Assembly (NCBI RefSeq): GCF_001422045.1
Contig: NZ_LMLW01000011.1
Location: 186,505-250,504 of the forward strand
DNA from: Sphingomonas sp. Leaf242
Lineage (GTDB): Bacteria > Pseudomonadota > Alphaproteobacteria > Sphingomonadales > Sphingomonadaceae
Reading direction: 5' to 3'
Length of the DNA stretch: 64,000 nt
How positions within the stretch are numbered: the first letter of the stretch is position 1; each line of letters opens with the position of its first letter. The notes under the pieces are model-generated. The model made no database searches. It was not told where the DNA came from and worked only from the letters and a program-made list of their open reading frames with translations. This document shows, one piece after another, positions 26,389 to 34,812 of the stretch. A program made the position numbers and the translations under genes.

Positions 26389-27441
26389 ATGTCCCTCCTT
26401 CACGCCTCCAAGCAGTACAAGCCGTTCGAATACCCCTGGGCGTTCGAGTTCTGGAAGCGCCAGCAGCAGCTACACTGGCTCCCCGAGGAAGTGCCCTTGG
26501 GCGAGGATTGCCGCGATTGGGCGCAGAAGCTCAGCGATCACGAGCGCAACCTGCTCACGCAGATCTTCCGCTTCTTCACGCAGGCCGATGTCGAGGTGCA
26601 GGATTGCTACCACGAGAAATACGGCCGCGTGTTCAAGCCGACCGAGATCAAGATGATGCTGACCTCGTTCAGCAACATGGAGACGGTCCACATCGCCGCC
26701 TACAGCCATCTGCTCGACACCATCGGCATGCCCGAGAGCGAGTACGGCGCCTTCCTCGAATATGCCGAGATGAAGGAAAAGCATGACTACATGCAGCAGT
26801 TCACCGTCGACAACGATGAGGACATCGCGCGCACGCTGGCCATGTTCGGCGGCTTCACCGAGGGCGTCCAGCTGTTCGCGTCGTTCGCGATGCTGATGAA
26901 CTTCCCGCGCTTCAACAAGATGAAGGGCATGGGCCAGATCGTCACTTGGTCGATCCGCGACGAGAGCCTCCACTGCGAGGGCATCATCAAGATGTTCCAC
27001 ACCTTCTGTCAGGAGCGCCAGTGCCTGACCAAGGCGGTCAAGGACGACATCGCCGACGTCTGCCAGACGACGATCCGTCTCGAAGACAATTTCATCGATC
27101 TCGCCTTCGAGATGGGCCCGGTCAACGGCATGACCCCCAAGGAGATCAAGAAGTACATCCGCTTCATCGCCGACTGGCGCATGACTCAGCTCGGCCTGAA
27201 GCCGATCTACATGATCGACGAGCACCCGCTGCCCTGGCTCGCCCCGATGCTCAACGGCGTCGAGCACGCCAACTTCTTCGAACAGCGCGCGACGGAGTAT
27301 TCGAAGGCTGCGACCAAGGGCCAGTGGAACGACGTCTGGGACTCGTTCGACAAGCGCCAGACCGCGAAGAAGGGTCCGATTGCTAACGTGGACCTGAGCG
27401 AAGTTCGGGACATGTTCAGCGACTCGGTCGCGGCGGAATGA
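26389..27441 (+). CDS. nrdB: Ribonucleoside-diphosphate reductase, small (beta) subunit, class Ia
   Basis: The 350-residue ferritin-like subunit houses the di-iron tyrosyl radical. The block METVHIAAYSH supplies Glu, His and the radical Tyr with the correct E-x2-H-x3-Y spacing, and IRDESLHCEG supplies the second Glu/His pair. It has no ATP-cone at its N-terminus, so neither subunit carries one. Length is normal. The start has GGAG 8 bases upstream and closely follows two tiny membrane-protein genes. An AT-rich gene begins one base after its stop codon. Confidence 0.96.
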   Translation: MSLLHASKQYKPFEYPWAFEFWKRQQQLHWLPEEVPLGEDCRDWAQKLSDHERNLLTQIFRFFTQADVEVQDCYHEKYGRVFKPTEIKMMLTSFSNMETVHIAAYSHLLDTIGMPESEYGAFLEYAEMKEKHDYMQQFTVDNDEDIARTLAMFGGFTEGVQLFASFAMLMNFPRFNKMKGMGQIVTWSIRDESLHCEGIIKMFHTFCQERQCLTKAVKDDIADVCQTTIRLEDNFIDLAFEMGPVNGMTPKEIKKYIRFIADWRMTQLGLKPIYMIDEHPLPWLAPMLNGVEHANFFEQRATEYSKAATKGQWNDVWDSFDKRQTAKKGPIANVDLSEVRDMFSDSVAAE

Positions 27442-27442
27442 T

Positions 27443-27709
27443 ATGATGCCAAGGATCATTGCAGGCGACTCAATCCCAACCTCTCATCTCAGCAATTTAA
27501 TGAATGAGGTATCGAAAATGTCGGATTCAAATACCACGATCCCCAATATCCTAGAGAAGTCTATTCCGACTGCTCATTTACCCATGTCGCCAGGAATGAG
27601 CGATCCAGGAGCATCTGTGCCGACAGGGCATCTACCATCTACAATTCCTTCTCCTACTTCTCCACCGTCAACTATCATTCCGACTACGGGGTCGGGTAAA
27701 AAGGAATAG
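27443..27709 (+). CDS. Unknown small Ser/Pro/Thr-rich protein with three S-[IV]-P-T-x-H-L motifs
   Basis: Up to 88 residues, unrecognised. The motif occurs as SIPTSHL (10-16), SIPTAHL (40-46) and SVPTGHL (58-64), each in a different polar or proline-rich setting. A strong GAGGT site precedes an internal ATG at 27518, giving a 63-residue form with two motifs. But the first motif is in frame upstream of it, which argues for the start one base after nrdB. It has no cysteine, signal peptide or membrane segment. The DNA is clearly more AT-rich than the neighbouring genes. It is followed two bases later by a membrane-protein gene. Confidence 0.6.
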   Translation: MMPRIIAGDSIPTSHLSNLMNEVSKMSDSNTTIPNILEKSIPTAHLPMSPGMSDPGASVPTGHLPSTIPSPTSPPSTIIPTTGSGKKE

Positions 27710-27711
27710 AC

Positions 27712-28164
27712 TTGGCCTCCGCCACCGATTGGATTTTGGCAAGCTCCTCGCTTTTGGCAGCCGGTGTGGCGGGATACGCTGCATGGGTAGGGCTTGCTAC
27801 ATTCAAAAGACAACGGACAGCATCAGATGTTGATTTGGCATTTAGAATATTCGTTGAGATCAATCGGTATTGGGACCGTTTAAGCAGCGATCGGCAATTA
27901 TATGAATATAATATGGGACAGATTTTAGCTCATTTTGAAATAGCAGCGGCGCTCTTCAACCGAAATATATTATCTACTAATGCCCCCTCTATACTCGGCG
28001 ATCATATTGTTGAGGTTTTTACTCAAATTCAGGCATCTGATGCTGGGAAGTCGCTTATAGCGCAATGCTGCTCATCCGATTCCACATTTTCCGAATTGAT
28101 AAAGTTCGTGCGCAATAGAATGCCACAAGCGCTTTCATCTTATGGATTCCAAGAACAAAAGTAG
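27712..28164 (+). CDS. Unknown single-pass membrane protein with helical cytoplasmic domain
   Basis: 150 residues starting from TTG, with AAGGAA upstream. A single membrane helix (about 8-27, LASSSLLAAGVAGYAAWVGL) is followed by TFKRQRTASDVDLAFRIFVEI and a predicted all-helical soluble domain containing two adjacent cysteines (QCCSSD). The architecture resembles small DUF4760-like proteins, but this is only a resemblance. It is AT-rich with unusual codon use for this genome, and pairs with the preceding short-motif gene. Confidence 0.65.
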   Translation: MASATDWILASSSLLAAGVAGYAAWVGLATFKRQRTASDVDLAFRIFVEINRYWDRLSSDRQLYEYNMGQILAHFEIAAALFNRNILSTNAPSILGDHIVEVFTQIQASDAGKSLIAQCCSSDSTFSELIKFVRNRMPQALSSYGFQEQK

Positions 28165-28518
28165 TAATGAATTCATAATTTTCCGACGTCGCCGTCAGAG
28201 TTTTTGGTGACATATATCGCCTATACTCCAAACTCATGGAAAATTAGCGACGCGGCGTTCATCTATTGCCGCTGGCGAGCGGTTACCAGTGCATACCTGA
28301 ATAACTAGCCTCGTCCGCCTCGCCGTCGTCGGCGATGACTCGCTGTAACTTGTACTAGGACAGAACTTCAGTGCTCCGGTCTGCCGCCGATCTCATCGTA
28401 CGCGCGACGGTCATGGCGCGGCCAATCGCCGATCCCGCGTATTTCGCGCTCGACCGCCCAGCCGAGGCTTGACTCGCTGAAGTCACTGACGGCACCACGT
28501 CCGTGGGAGAATGCAACG
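28165..28518. other. Gene-free stretch after the AT-rich pair
   Basis: 354 bases that change from AT-rich to typical GC content around 28250. No credible frame, hairpin terminator or RNA gene was recognised. Confidence 0.5.
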
Positions 28519-29067
28519 ATGCCAGACGTCTACAAGATCTTCATCGGAGGTGGCGGCGACGACTGGTTCAGTCACATCGTAGAAAGCTATGCGGAGCAAT
28601 ACCGCAAGAGCAATCCGACGTATCAATGTCCGTATTTCAGCTGGACTGCCGGTAGCGGAATCGTTTCTACGCTGGAAAACGCTGCAAAGGGCAGCTTCAT
28701 CACAGTGATCGGTCATAGCTACGGCGCTGATACCGCATTTTCCGCAATCCAGCGTGGGCGCCCGGTCAACACGTTGATCAGCATCGATCCGGTCGGCCGG
28801 TTTCGACCTGCTTGGACAACAATCAGCGGACGCTGCCTCACCTGGCTAAACGTTCGAGCGGAACCGTCCGAAGGGAACCGCTCGACCGACGATACGATCG
28901 CAAGCCTTGGCGGCAAATACCCGCCCCCACCCGCATCGGGCCAACCGGGCGCTCCCACCTATGCCTTGACGGCGGATGCGACCCATGGTGCGTTCTCGCA
29001 AATGATGCGAACTTCCACCTCGAACGGTATCAGCGGAAAGTCGCTGCTCGGCGGCCATGGCGTCTAG
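28519..29067 (+). CDS. Small alpha/beta hydrolase (lipase-like, GHSYG)
   Basis: A 182-residue esterase/lipase fold. The nucleophile elbow VIGHSYGAD (Ser67) is followed by LISIDPVGR (Asp90) and DATHGAF (His156), giving a full catalytic triad. The start YKIFIGGGGDDWFSHIVESY resembles the N-terminus of small hydrolases sometimes found beside secretion-system effectors. There is no signal peptide. Its 3' end overlaps the next gene by 11 bases, suggesting a linked pair. The substrate is unknown. Confidence 0.75.
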   Translation: MPDVYKIFIGGGGDDWFSHIVESYAEQYRKSNPTYQCPYFSWTAGSGIVSTLENAAKGSFITVIGHSYGADTAFSAIQRGRPVNTLISIDPVGRFRPAWTTISGRCLTWLNVRAEPSEGNRSTDDTIASLGGKYPPPPASGQPGAPTYALTADATHGAFSQMMRTSTSNGISGKSLLGGHGV

Positions 29068-29536
29068 TCGCATGGCGCGTGTCGCACGTATCGTAGCTGT
29101 AGCGCTGGCATTGCTGGCGGCGGGGCTGGTGATAGCAATCGCTTTGCTGTTCCCTTGGGGACCCATTTCCGGACTGACAGTAGAGAACGCTCGTCGCACT
29201 ACCGCACCGCCACGGATCGTGGTCATCTTCTCGACACCGACCCCGGTCGAGGCGATACTGAAGCGCAAGCGTGCCGGGTTCATCAGAGCAAAGTTGTCGG
29301 ACTGCCGCAGCGGCGACACCTTGGCGAGCGAGGTCGTGGCCCAGCGGGCAGGCTATCTTCGCGACGATGGTCGCGTCCAACGCCGGCCCCGCCCCTCTTC
29401 GCCGGCCAGCTACGTGGCGATCTTCGACGACGTTACCGATCGACAAGGGCAATTATGCTTCTCGCTTGATGGCGGCAGCATGTGGGCCGGCAAACTCTGG
29501 TCGGACCAGATACCGCTGACTCTTACACCCGGCTGA
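29057..29536 (+). CDS. Membrane-anchored protein overlapping the hydrolase gene
   Basis: 159 residues: a basic N-terminus, one strong membrane helix (about 10-33), then a predicted periplasmic domain with two cysteines (AKLSDCRSG and GQLCFSLDGG) that could form a disulfide. A second ATG at 29072 would start after the hydrolase stop codon. No family is recognised. Gene overlap and periplasmic anchoring are compatible with an inhibitor or partner of the hydrolase, but this is inference. Confidence 0.6.
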   Translation: MASSRMARVARIVAVALALLAAGLVIAIALLFPWGPISGLTVENARRTTAPPRIVVIFSTPTPVEAILKRKRAGFIRAKLSDCRSGDTLASEVVAQRAGYLRDDGRVQRRPRPSSPASYVAIFDDVTDRQGQLCFSLDGGSMWAGKLWSDQIPLTLTPG

Positions 29537-30332
29537 CCGCGCACCACCCGGCCCGCTTGCCGCCGCCATAACGCCGCGCGAGTCCGTGGCGGACCAGGAC
29601 CGCGCCCAGCGACACCCCATCGCGCTCGACGATCCGCAGTTTGCGGCCGTAGCGGTCGACGTCGCGCTTGATCGGGGTCAGCGTGAAGGGGCCGGCGTTG
29701 AGCAGCGCCTGCATCTTCAGCGTCGCCGCCTGCCCCAGCCGCGCTTCGCGGGCGCAGCGCGGCGGGTGGGTCTCCGGTGTGTCGATGTCGGCGATGCGGA
29801 TCTTGGTGCCCGCCATCCAGAACGTGTCGCCGTCGACCATGCAGTCGATCCGCTTGGCGTGGCCGCAGATCGTGAAGCGCGCGGAAACCGCCTTGCCGCC
29901 CGACAGCGCGGACGCCGCCGCCGCAACCGTCGACGCCGCACTGGCGACTCCCGCCGCGGTGGCGAGCGCTCCGGTGGCAGTGGTGGCGGCCCCGGCATTG
30001 GTCGCGGCGCCGGAAGCGGCGGTCGCAGCGGCCGACGCCTCCGCCTTGGCCGCGTCCGCCGCCTTGCTCCAGCCACCCGGCACGCGCAGGTGCCCGGCGG
30101 GCCAGGCGATGCCGAACCCGGTCGGCCATTCGATCTTCAATCCGGGCGGCACCAGCGCCGCCCAGTCGATCTGGCGGATCACCGGCATCATCAGCCCGAG
30201 CAGCACGCCGTAGAACACCAGGCGGAGCTGCAGCAGCACCCCCGGCGCGGCACTGCGGCCCGAACCACCGCGGCGCGTCGCACCGGCACGATCGCCACTG
30301 AGCAACCGCATGAAATCAAACACATACTCCAT
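29523..30332 (-). CDS. Membrane-tethered thermonuclease (SNase-family) protein
   Basis: 269 residues. A membrane helix at about 31-50 is followed by a Trp/Pro-containing segment, then an Ala/Thr-rich spacer (about 91-145) and a staphylococcal-nuclease domain from about 165. Catalytic residues are present: VDGDTFW, KIRIADIDTPET (Arg179, Asp182, Glu187) and DRYGRKLRIV (Arg230). It should cut nucleic acid on the periplasmic side or at the membrane, depending on topology. Its 3' end overlaps the previous plus-strand gene by 14 bases. An alternative later start is possible but would lose the membrane helix. Confidence 0.82.
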   Translation of the reverse strand: MEYVFDFMRLLSGDRAGATRRGGSGRSAAPGVLLQLRLVFYGVLLGLMMPVIRQIDWAALVPPGLKIEWPTGFGIAWPAGHLRVPGGWSKAADAAKAEASAAATAASGAATNAGAATTATGALATAAGVASAASTVAAAASALSGGKAVSARFTICGHAKRIDCMVDGDTFWMAGTKIRIADIDTPETHPPRCAREARLGQAATLKMQALLNAGPFTLTPIKRDVDRYGRKLRIVERDGVSLGAVLVRHGLARRYGGGKRAGWCAVSRV

Positions 30333-31155
30333 CGTCCGTCGCGCGTACGCGCGCGCGCGAGGATGTCACCCTCACCCCCGTCGCATTGCGCCCAGCGGAG
30401 TCGGAAACGAGGCGAACGCATCGTGAACATCGCGCACTGCCCGTCGCCCACGGCAAACCACTCACGCCACACCGATCCGACATCGATCGTCATGGCTTCG
30501 CGAGCATCCCGTCCGCCCTTTGCCATGCCCGCCTAAAGCGCCCGCCAAGGCGGGAAGCCGCTGTCTCCAACGCAAGAAGGCGTATCGCGAACCTGCCACC
30601 AGGCTTCACGGGGGGAACGACGCGTGCAACTCGGCTCGAAGCGCGGTCGCAATCCGGAAATGACGTCCTGCCCCCTAGGTGCATCCGCTCCGCAAGGGTC
30701 CGCGTCCAGTGTGCGAACGGTGCCGGCGACGACAGCGCGCCGGTCAGCCGAACTCTCCGTCTAGCCTCGATCTTCGGCAGCAACGACGCCGAAAGGGCGC
30801 CGGACACTCCGCGAGACGTCGGAACTCAACATGGCGAGCGCATCGTGCCGGCCACGAAAGCGGCTGACAGACCGAGGGGCGTAGGCGCACCCCTCTGCGT
30901 GGCGAGGTTTTGCTGTCCTACATCACCCGCCCATGCGCAGATCGACGCATGGCACCGCATCCTCCCCAACCGGATCGCCCCCCAACCGATCGACACCGCG
31001 TGCAGGACATGCACGGTATCGCGCCAGCGTCTGCACTTCGTGCACTTCCAGCGCCCAACCCGTTGAAAACGCCAGATACACGAAGGGCGGGGAGTGTTGC
31101 CACTCCCCGCCCCCATGCCGTCACGTCAGGCCTTGCCCGTTGCCGGGCGCAAGGC
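30333..31155. other. 823-base stretch without a credible gene
   Basis: A 226-codon plus-strand frame here is rich in Arg/His/Pro with no recognisable fold and looks like chance in GC-rich DNA. Small hairpins occur at 30874-30895 and 31085-31112. No RNA gene was recognised. Confidence 0.55.
31085..31112 (-). terminator. Stem-loop after the outer-membrane barrel gene
   Basis: gggcggggagtg and cactccccgccc form a 12-bp stem with a short loop, 44 bases past the stop codon. The T-run is weak. Confidence 0.6.
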
Positions 31156-31827
31156 TCAGAAGTGCGTGATGATGCCGAGCATCGGACGGAAGCTCTGCGC
31201 CGTGCCGAAGGTGTTGACCTCGGCGCGGATGCGGAAGCCTGCGTTGCCGGTGATGCCCTTGAGGCCGATGCTCTGCGGACCGACTTCTGCGCCGATGCCG
31301 TAGGTCACGGCGTTGTAGTCACGGTTGGTGCGGCCGCCATTGGTCGAGAACTGCGCGAAGTGGTCGAAATTGACCCACTGGTAGCCGACCTTGCCGTAGA
31401 AGATGCCGCTGTCGCCGGCGCGGAAGCCGAAGCGGCCTGCTGCGCCATATTCCCAATCGATGTTGCCATCCACGCCCTTGATGACGTTGCCTTCGACACC
31501 GACAAAGACCGGGCCGAGCGGCACGTTGACGCCGACGACGCCCTGCACCAGCGCGCCGTCTGCGCGGTAGTTGTTACGGACCGAGCCGTCCGAGTTCAGC
31601 GCGCGCGGGATGCCGTGGTTGCCGACATTGTCGAACTGCTCCCAACCGCCCATGATGCCGACATAGGGCTCGATCCCGAACGCCTTGGAGCCGTCGGGCG
31701 CGGCTGCTTCGCCGGGGGCTGCGCTGTTGTCGGTCGGCGCGGGCGCGGGTGCTGCCATGTCCTGTGCGAAAGCAGGCGCTGCGAAAGCGGTGGCAGCGAG
31801 GACGAGAGCCAGGGAAAGCGTACGCAT
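31156..31827 (-). CDS. Outer-membrane beta-barrel protein (opacity/OmpW-like)
   Basis: 223 residues. A signal peptide (about 1-22, ending AFAQ) is followed by an Ala/Pro-rich linker and alternating strands such as AFGIEPYVGIMGGWEQF, VFVGVEGNVIKG, FYGKVGYQWVNFDHF and a C-terminal strand ending in Phe (FRPMLGIITHF), as expected for BAM substrates. It probably forms an 8-stranded barrel. AGAAGGTC lies before the chosen ATG. The function of such small barrels is not known. Confidence 0.85.
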   Translation of the reverse strand: MRTLSLALVLAATAFAAPAFAQDMAAPAPAPTDNSAAPGEAAAPDGSKAFGIEPYVGIMGGWEQFDNVGNHGIPRALNSDGSVRNNYRADGALVQGVVGVNVPLGPVFVGVEGNVIKGVDGNIDWEYGAAGRFGFRAGDSGIFYGKVGYQWVNFDHFAQFSTNGGRTNRDYNAVTYGIGAEVGPQSIGLKGITGNAGFRIRAEVNTFGTAQSFRPMLGIITHF

Positions 31828-32113
31828 GGAAATAGACCTTCTATCGTTGATTACGTGGCCCCCGTCCGACGATGTGCGGCTTGGTCCAGGCAAGTCGAAA
31901 CCGGCGGGCGTCCGCTTTGTTGCAACAAAAAGAACGCGGAGACCGGAACCTTCCAAAGGTGTTGCAATGCAGCAACGCTTCCTGTCCCCGCGATGAACAT
32001 ATCGTGGCGAACTCAAGGCAATAGTGGCAGAAATGCAGCGATTGGGCCCGGTAGCGTGGTCGTTAACCGTGTCGCTCAAGATCGTCGCAATGATCAGCGG
32101 ATACGCCATCCGA

Positions 32114-32341
32114 ATGGGTTTCGCGCGTCTCTTCCGCAGTCGCTGGGCGGCGGTGTTCTGGTCGGCGGGGATCCTGTGGACGGCGTATGACGTCGCCGAC
32201 ACCGCACCTGCTCCAGCCCCCGAAGCGGCATCGCCGAACGCCACCGCGCCAAAAACCGATGCGGGCGAGCCGGCCCCGCAAGATGCGACCGGCTCGGGGT
32301 TCGACATGCACGATCTGCAAGTCCTCGCCAACGCGGGCTGA
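32114..32341 (+). CDS. Small single-helix membrane protein
   Basis: 75 residues from the chosen ATG: a basic start (MGFARLFRSR), one helix WAAVFWSAGILWTAYDVA, then an Ala/Pro-rich tail ending in DMHDLQVLANAG. The frame is open upstream to a GTG at 32024, so the start is uncertain. It is unrecognised, but codon use looks genuine. Confidence 0.55.
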   Translation: MGFARLFRSRWAAVFWSAGILWTAYDVADTAPAPAPEAASPNATAPKTDAGEPAPQDATGSGFDMHDLQVLANAG

Positions 32342-32386
32342 CGGCACCGGAGATCTTCTCCCCATGCCCGCCAGCCCGCAGTTCGT

Positions 32387-32731
32387 TCAGGGCTTCAGCG
32401 CGACGTCGTCGGCGTCCTTCAGGTCTTCGTCGTCGTCGATCGTGTCGTCGTCGAGTTCGTCCTGGACGTCGTCCTCGTCCATGTCGGCTTCGTCCATCGT
32501 GACGGAAGAATCCGTCTCGCCGACCTCTTCGGAGTCCATCTTGGTCTCGTCGATCGACTCGTCGTCGGTGTCGTCTTCGCCCAGATCGGGTTCGAGGTCG
32601 GTCAGGATGATGCCGTCGCTCGGCCCGTTGCGCGTGGCTTCGAGGATCTCGGCGCGCTGACTCTCGTCATAGCCCTCTTCGTCGTAGCCGTCGTCGCCCG
32701 ATCCGGCACTCGGCACCTGATGTCCGCCCAT
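32387..32731 (-). CDS. Extremely acidic small protein
   Basis: 114 residues, of which more than a third are Asp or Glu, with runs such as DDTDDESIDETK and ELDDDTIDDDEDLKD. It is presumably disordered and strongly negative. GAGGGAG precedes the ATG at good distance. A short conserved-looking part is SQRAEILEATRNGPSDG near residue 25. Such proteins may act as nucleic-acid mimics or ion buffers; no function can be assigned. Confidence 0.7.
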   Translation of the reverse strand: MGGHQVPSAGSGDDGYDEEGYDESQRAEILEATRNGPSDGIILTDLEPDLGEDDTDDESIDETKMDSEEVGETDSSVTMDEADMDEDDVQDELDDDTIDDDEDLKDADDVALKP

Positions 32732-32810
32732 GGTCACACTCCCTCGTTCCAGGACGCCCGCACGTTGCGGGCCTACCAGATGCGAACGGTGGACGTGCGC
32801 GGTGGTTCCT

Positions 32811-34070
32811 TCAAGCGCGGACCGGTGCCGTCGACGCCGGCCGGAACAGGCGACCGCGTTCGGTCACGAGAATGGCGACCAGCGCCGCCAACCCTGCGAG
32901 CAGGAACCCGCCGACCAGCGGCACTGTCGTGCCGTCGAACGCCTGCCCGATCAGCGCGCCGAACACCGCGCCTACGGTGACGCTCAGGAACCCCTGCACG
33001 CTCGAAGCGGTACCGGCGATCCGCCCCATATTCTCCATCGCCATCGCCGAGAAGTTCGACGTCGCCAGCCCGAAACAGCCGAGCGTGAGCGCCTGGAAGA
33101 CCGCGAAACTCACCAAGGTCTCGAACCCAATCTCGATCGCGAACAGGTGGACCAGCGACACCAGGATCAGCACCGATAGCGCGCCGTGGCTGATCAACCG
33201 CGTCCCCAGCCGCATCACGATCCGCGAGTTGAGCAGGTTGCACGCCGCCATCGTCACCGACGTCGTCGCGAAGATCAGCGCGAGCAGCGTGGGCTTGTGG
33301 AACACGTCCGCCATGATCTGCTGGATCGAATTGAGATAGCCGTACAGCGCGCCCATCAACGCGGTCGACGCGAGCGTGTAGCCGAGCGAATTGCGATCGC
33401 TCAACGTCTGCCGCCAGTCGCTGAAAATGCGCGCCGGCGTGATCGGCAGGACGTTCTCGGGTGCCAGCGTCTCGGGCATCCGCAAATAGAACCAGACCAG
33501 CACGCCCAACGTCAGCACCGCCACCGTCCAGAAGATCGCGCGCCAGTCGCCGAACTGCAGCACCGTCCAGCCGAACGTCGGCGCCAATATCGGGACGATC
33601 ATGAACACCATGAACGCGATCGACATCACCCGCGCCATCGCCCGCCCGTGATAGCAATCGCGAACCAAAGCGATCGTCGCGACCCGCGCCGCGGCGATCA
33701 CTGCGCCGCCGAATGCGCGCGCCGCCAGCAGCAGCGTGAAGCTCCCCGCGGTCGCGCAGGCGACGTTGGCGATGATGTACAGGACGAGCGACCAGAGCAG
33801 CACCGTCCGCCGCCCGAACCGATCCGCGAGCGGCCCGTGGACGAGTTGCGCGACGCCGAAACCGATCACGAACGCGGTCACTACGAACTGCCGGCCGTTC
33901 TCGGTCGCGACGCCGAGCGAGTCGCCGATCGCCGGCAGCGCGGGCAGCATCGAGTCGATGCCGAGCGCGGTCAGCGACATCAGCGAGGCGACGAGCGCAA
34001 CGAACTCGACGAAACCGATCGGCGCGCCGCGCATCGCTGGCGCGTCGGATTGGGGATCCTGGGTCTGCAT
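32811..34070 (-). CDS. MFS drug-resistance transporter (Bcr/CflA type)
   Basis: A 419-residue inner-membrane protein with twelve predicted helices. The MFS loop motif is in HGPLADRFGRRTVLLWS between TM2 and TM3, and the motif GIDSMLPALPAIGDSLGV near TM1 is typical of the Bcr/CflA drug-proton antiporters. Substrates are unknown. The N-terminus has about 18 extra polar residues. It is monocistronic and divergent from the following lipoprotein gene. Confidence 0.9.
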   Translation of the reverse strand: MQTQDPQSDAPAMRGAPIGFVEFVALVASLMSLTALGIDSMLPALPAIGDSLGVATENGRQFVVTAFVIGFGVAQLVHGPLADRFGRRTVLLWSLVLYIIANVACATAGSFTLLLAARAFGGAVIAAARVATIALVRDCYHGRAMARVMSIAFMVFMIVPILAPTFGWTVLQFGDWRAIFWTVAVLTLGVLVWFYLRMPETLAPENVLPITPARIFSDWRQTLSDRNSLGYTLASTALMGALYGYLNSIQQIMADVFHKPTLLALIFATTSVTMAACNLLNSRIVMRLGTRLISHGALSVLILVSLVHLFAIEIGFETLVSFAVFQALTLGCFGLATSNFSAMAMENMGRIAGTASSVQGFLSVTVGAVFGALIGQAFDGTTVPLVGGFLLAGLAALVAILVTERGRLFRPASTAPVRA

Positions 34071-34196
34071 GATGCGTGCGCCTTTACCCGCTCGGCCGGT
34101 CTTGCGGAACCCGCTAACCAGCGCAGGGCTGATGATTGCGCGATGGGCCGCCGCCCCCTATCTGTATTGTCAGAACAACACACTTCGGAGACAGCC

Positions 34197-34694
34197 ATGA
34201 TCCGTCCGCTCTTTATCGCCACGGTCGGCCTTACCAGCGTGCTCGCTTTGTCCGCCTGCGATCGCTCGAACGAGGGCGCGTCGGTCTCGATCAACGCCGA
34301 TGGCGGCAACGTCCTCGGCGCGATCAACGGCGAGACCGGCGAGATGAAGATCGACGTCCCCGGCTTCCAGGGCTCGGTGAAGCTGCCGAAGATCAAGATC
34401 GACACGAGCAATTTCGATCTCAACGGCGTGCGGCTGTATCCGGGGTCGTCGATCAAGACGCTGAACATCGTCGGCGACGACAAGGCGGGCGGGTTGCGCG
34501 TTGCCTTCGCCAGCCCGGCAACACCCACTATCGTCCGCGACTGGTTCGCACAGCGGCTCGGGAAAGTCGGCTACCAGGTCCATCCCGAGGGCGCGAACCT
34601 GATCGGCACCACCGACGAGAACAAACCCTTCCGCCTCGAACTCGCGCCCGACGGCAAGGACAAGGCGACCGGCACGATCGTCATCAGCGGCTAG
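34197..34694 (+). CDS. Predicted lipoprotein of unknown function
   Basis: 165 residues with a lipoprotein signal (MIRPLFIATVG...LSAC, Cys21). The mature part begins SNEGASVSINADGGNVLGAI and contains beta-rich VKLPKIKIDTSNFDLNGVRLYPGSS and a C-terminal domain with VRDWFAQRLGKVGYQVHPEG. CGGAG lies before ATG. The frame stretches far upstream, antisense to the MFS gene, but the lipoprotein signal fixes the start. Unrecognised. Confidence 0.82.
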   Translation: MIRPLFIATVGLTSVLALSACDRSNEGASVSINADGGNVLGAINGETGEMKIDVPGFQGSVKLPKIKIDTSNFDLNGVRLYPGSSIKTLNIVGDDKAGGLRVAFASPATPTIVRDWFAQRLGKVGYQVHPEGANLIGTTDENKPFRLELAPDGKDKATGTIVISG

Positions 34695-34812
34695 TCTACG
34701 ATCGTCCCTCGCCAAGGGGAGGATTGAAATCTCGCCCCACCCTAACCCAGACATTTGGCACGCCACCCCCGATCGCCTATATCGGGCATCCCCCAAACCG
34801 GACACGCACCTC

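Noticed and set aside
30386..31066. 226-codon plus-strand frame in the empty region
   Set aside because: No homology-like blocks, very rich in Arg/Pro/His/Ala, no ribosome-binding site; probably chance.
33186..34196. Upstream extension of the lipoprotein gene antisense to the MFS gene
   Set aside because: A clean lipoprotein signal and ribosome-binding site fix the start at 34197.
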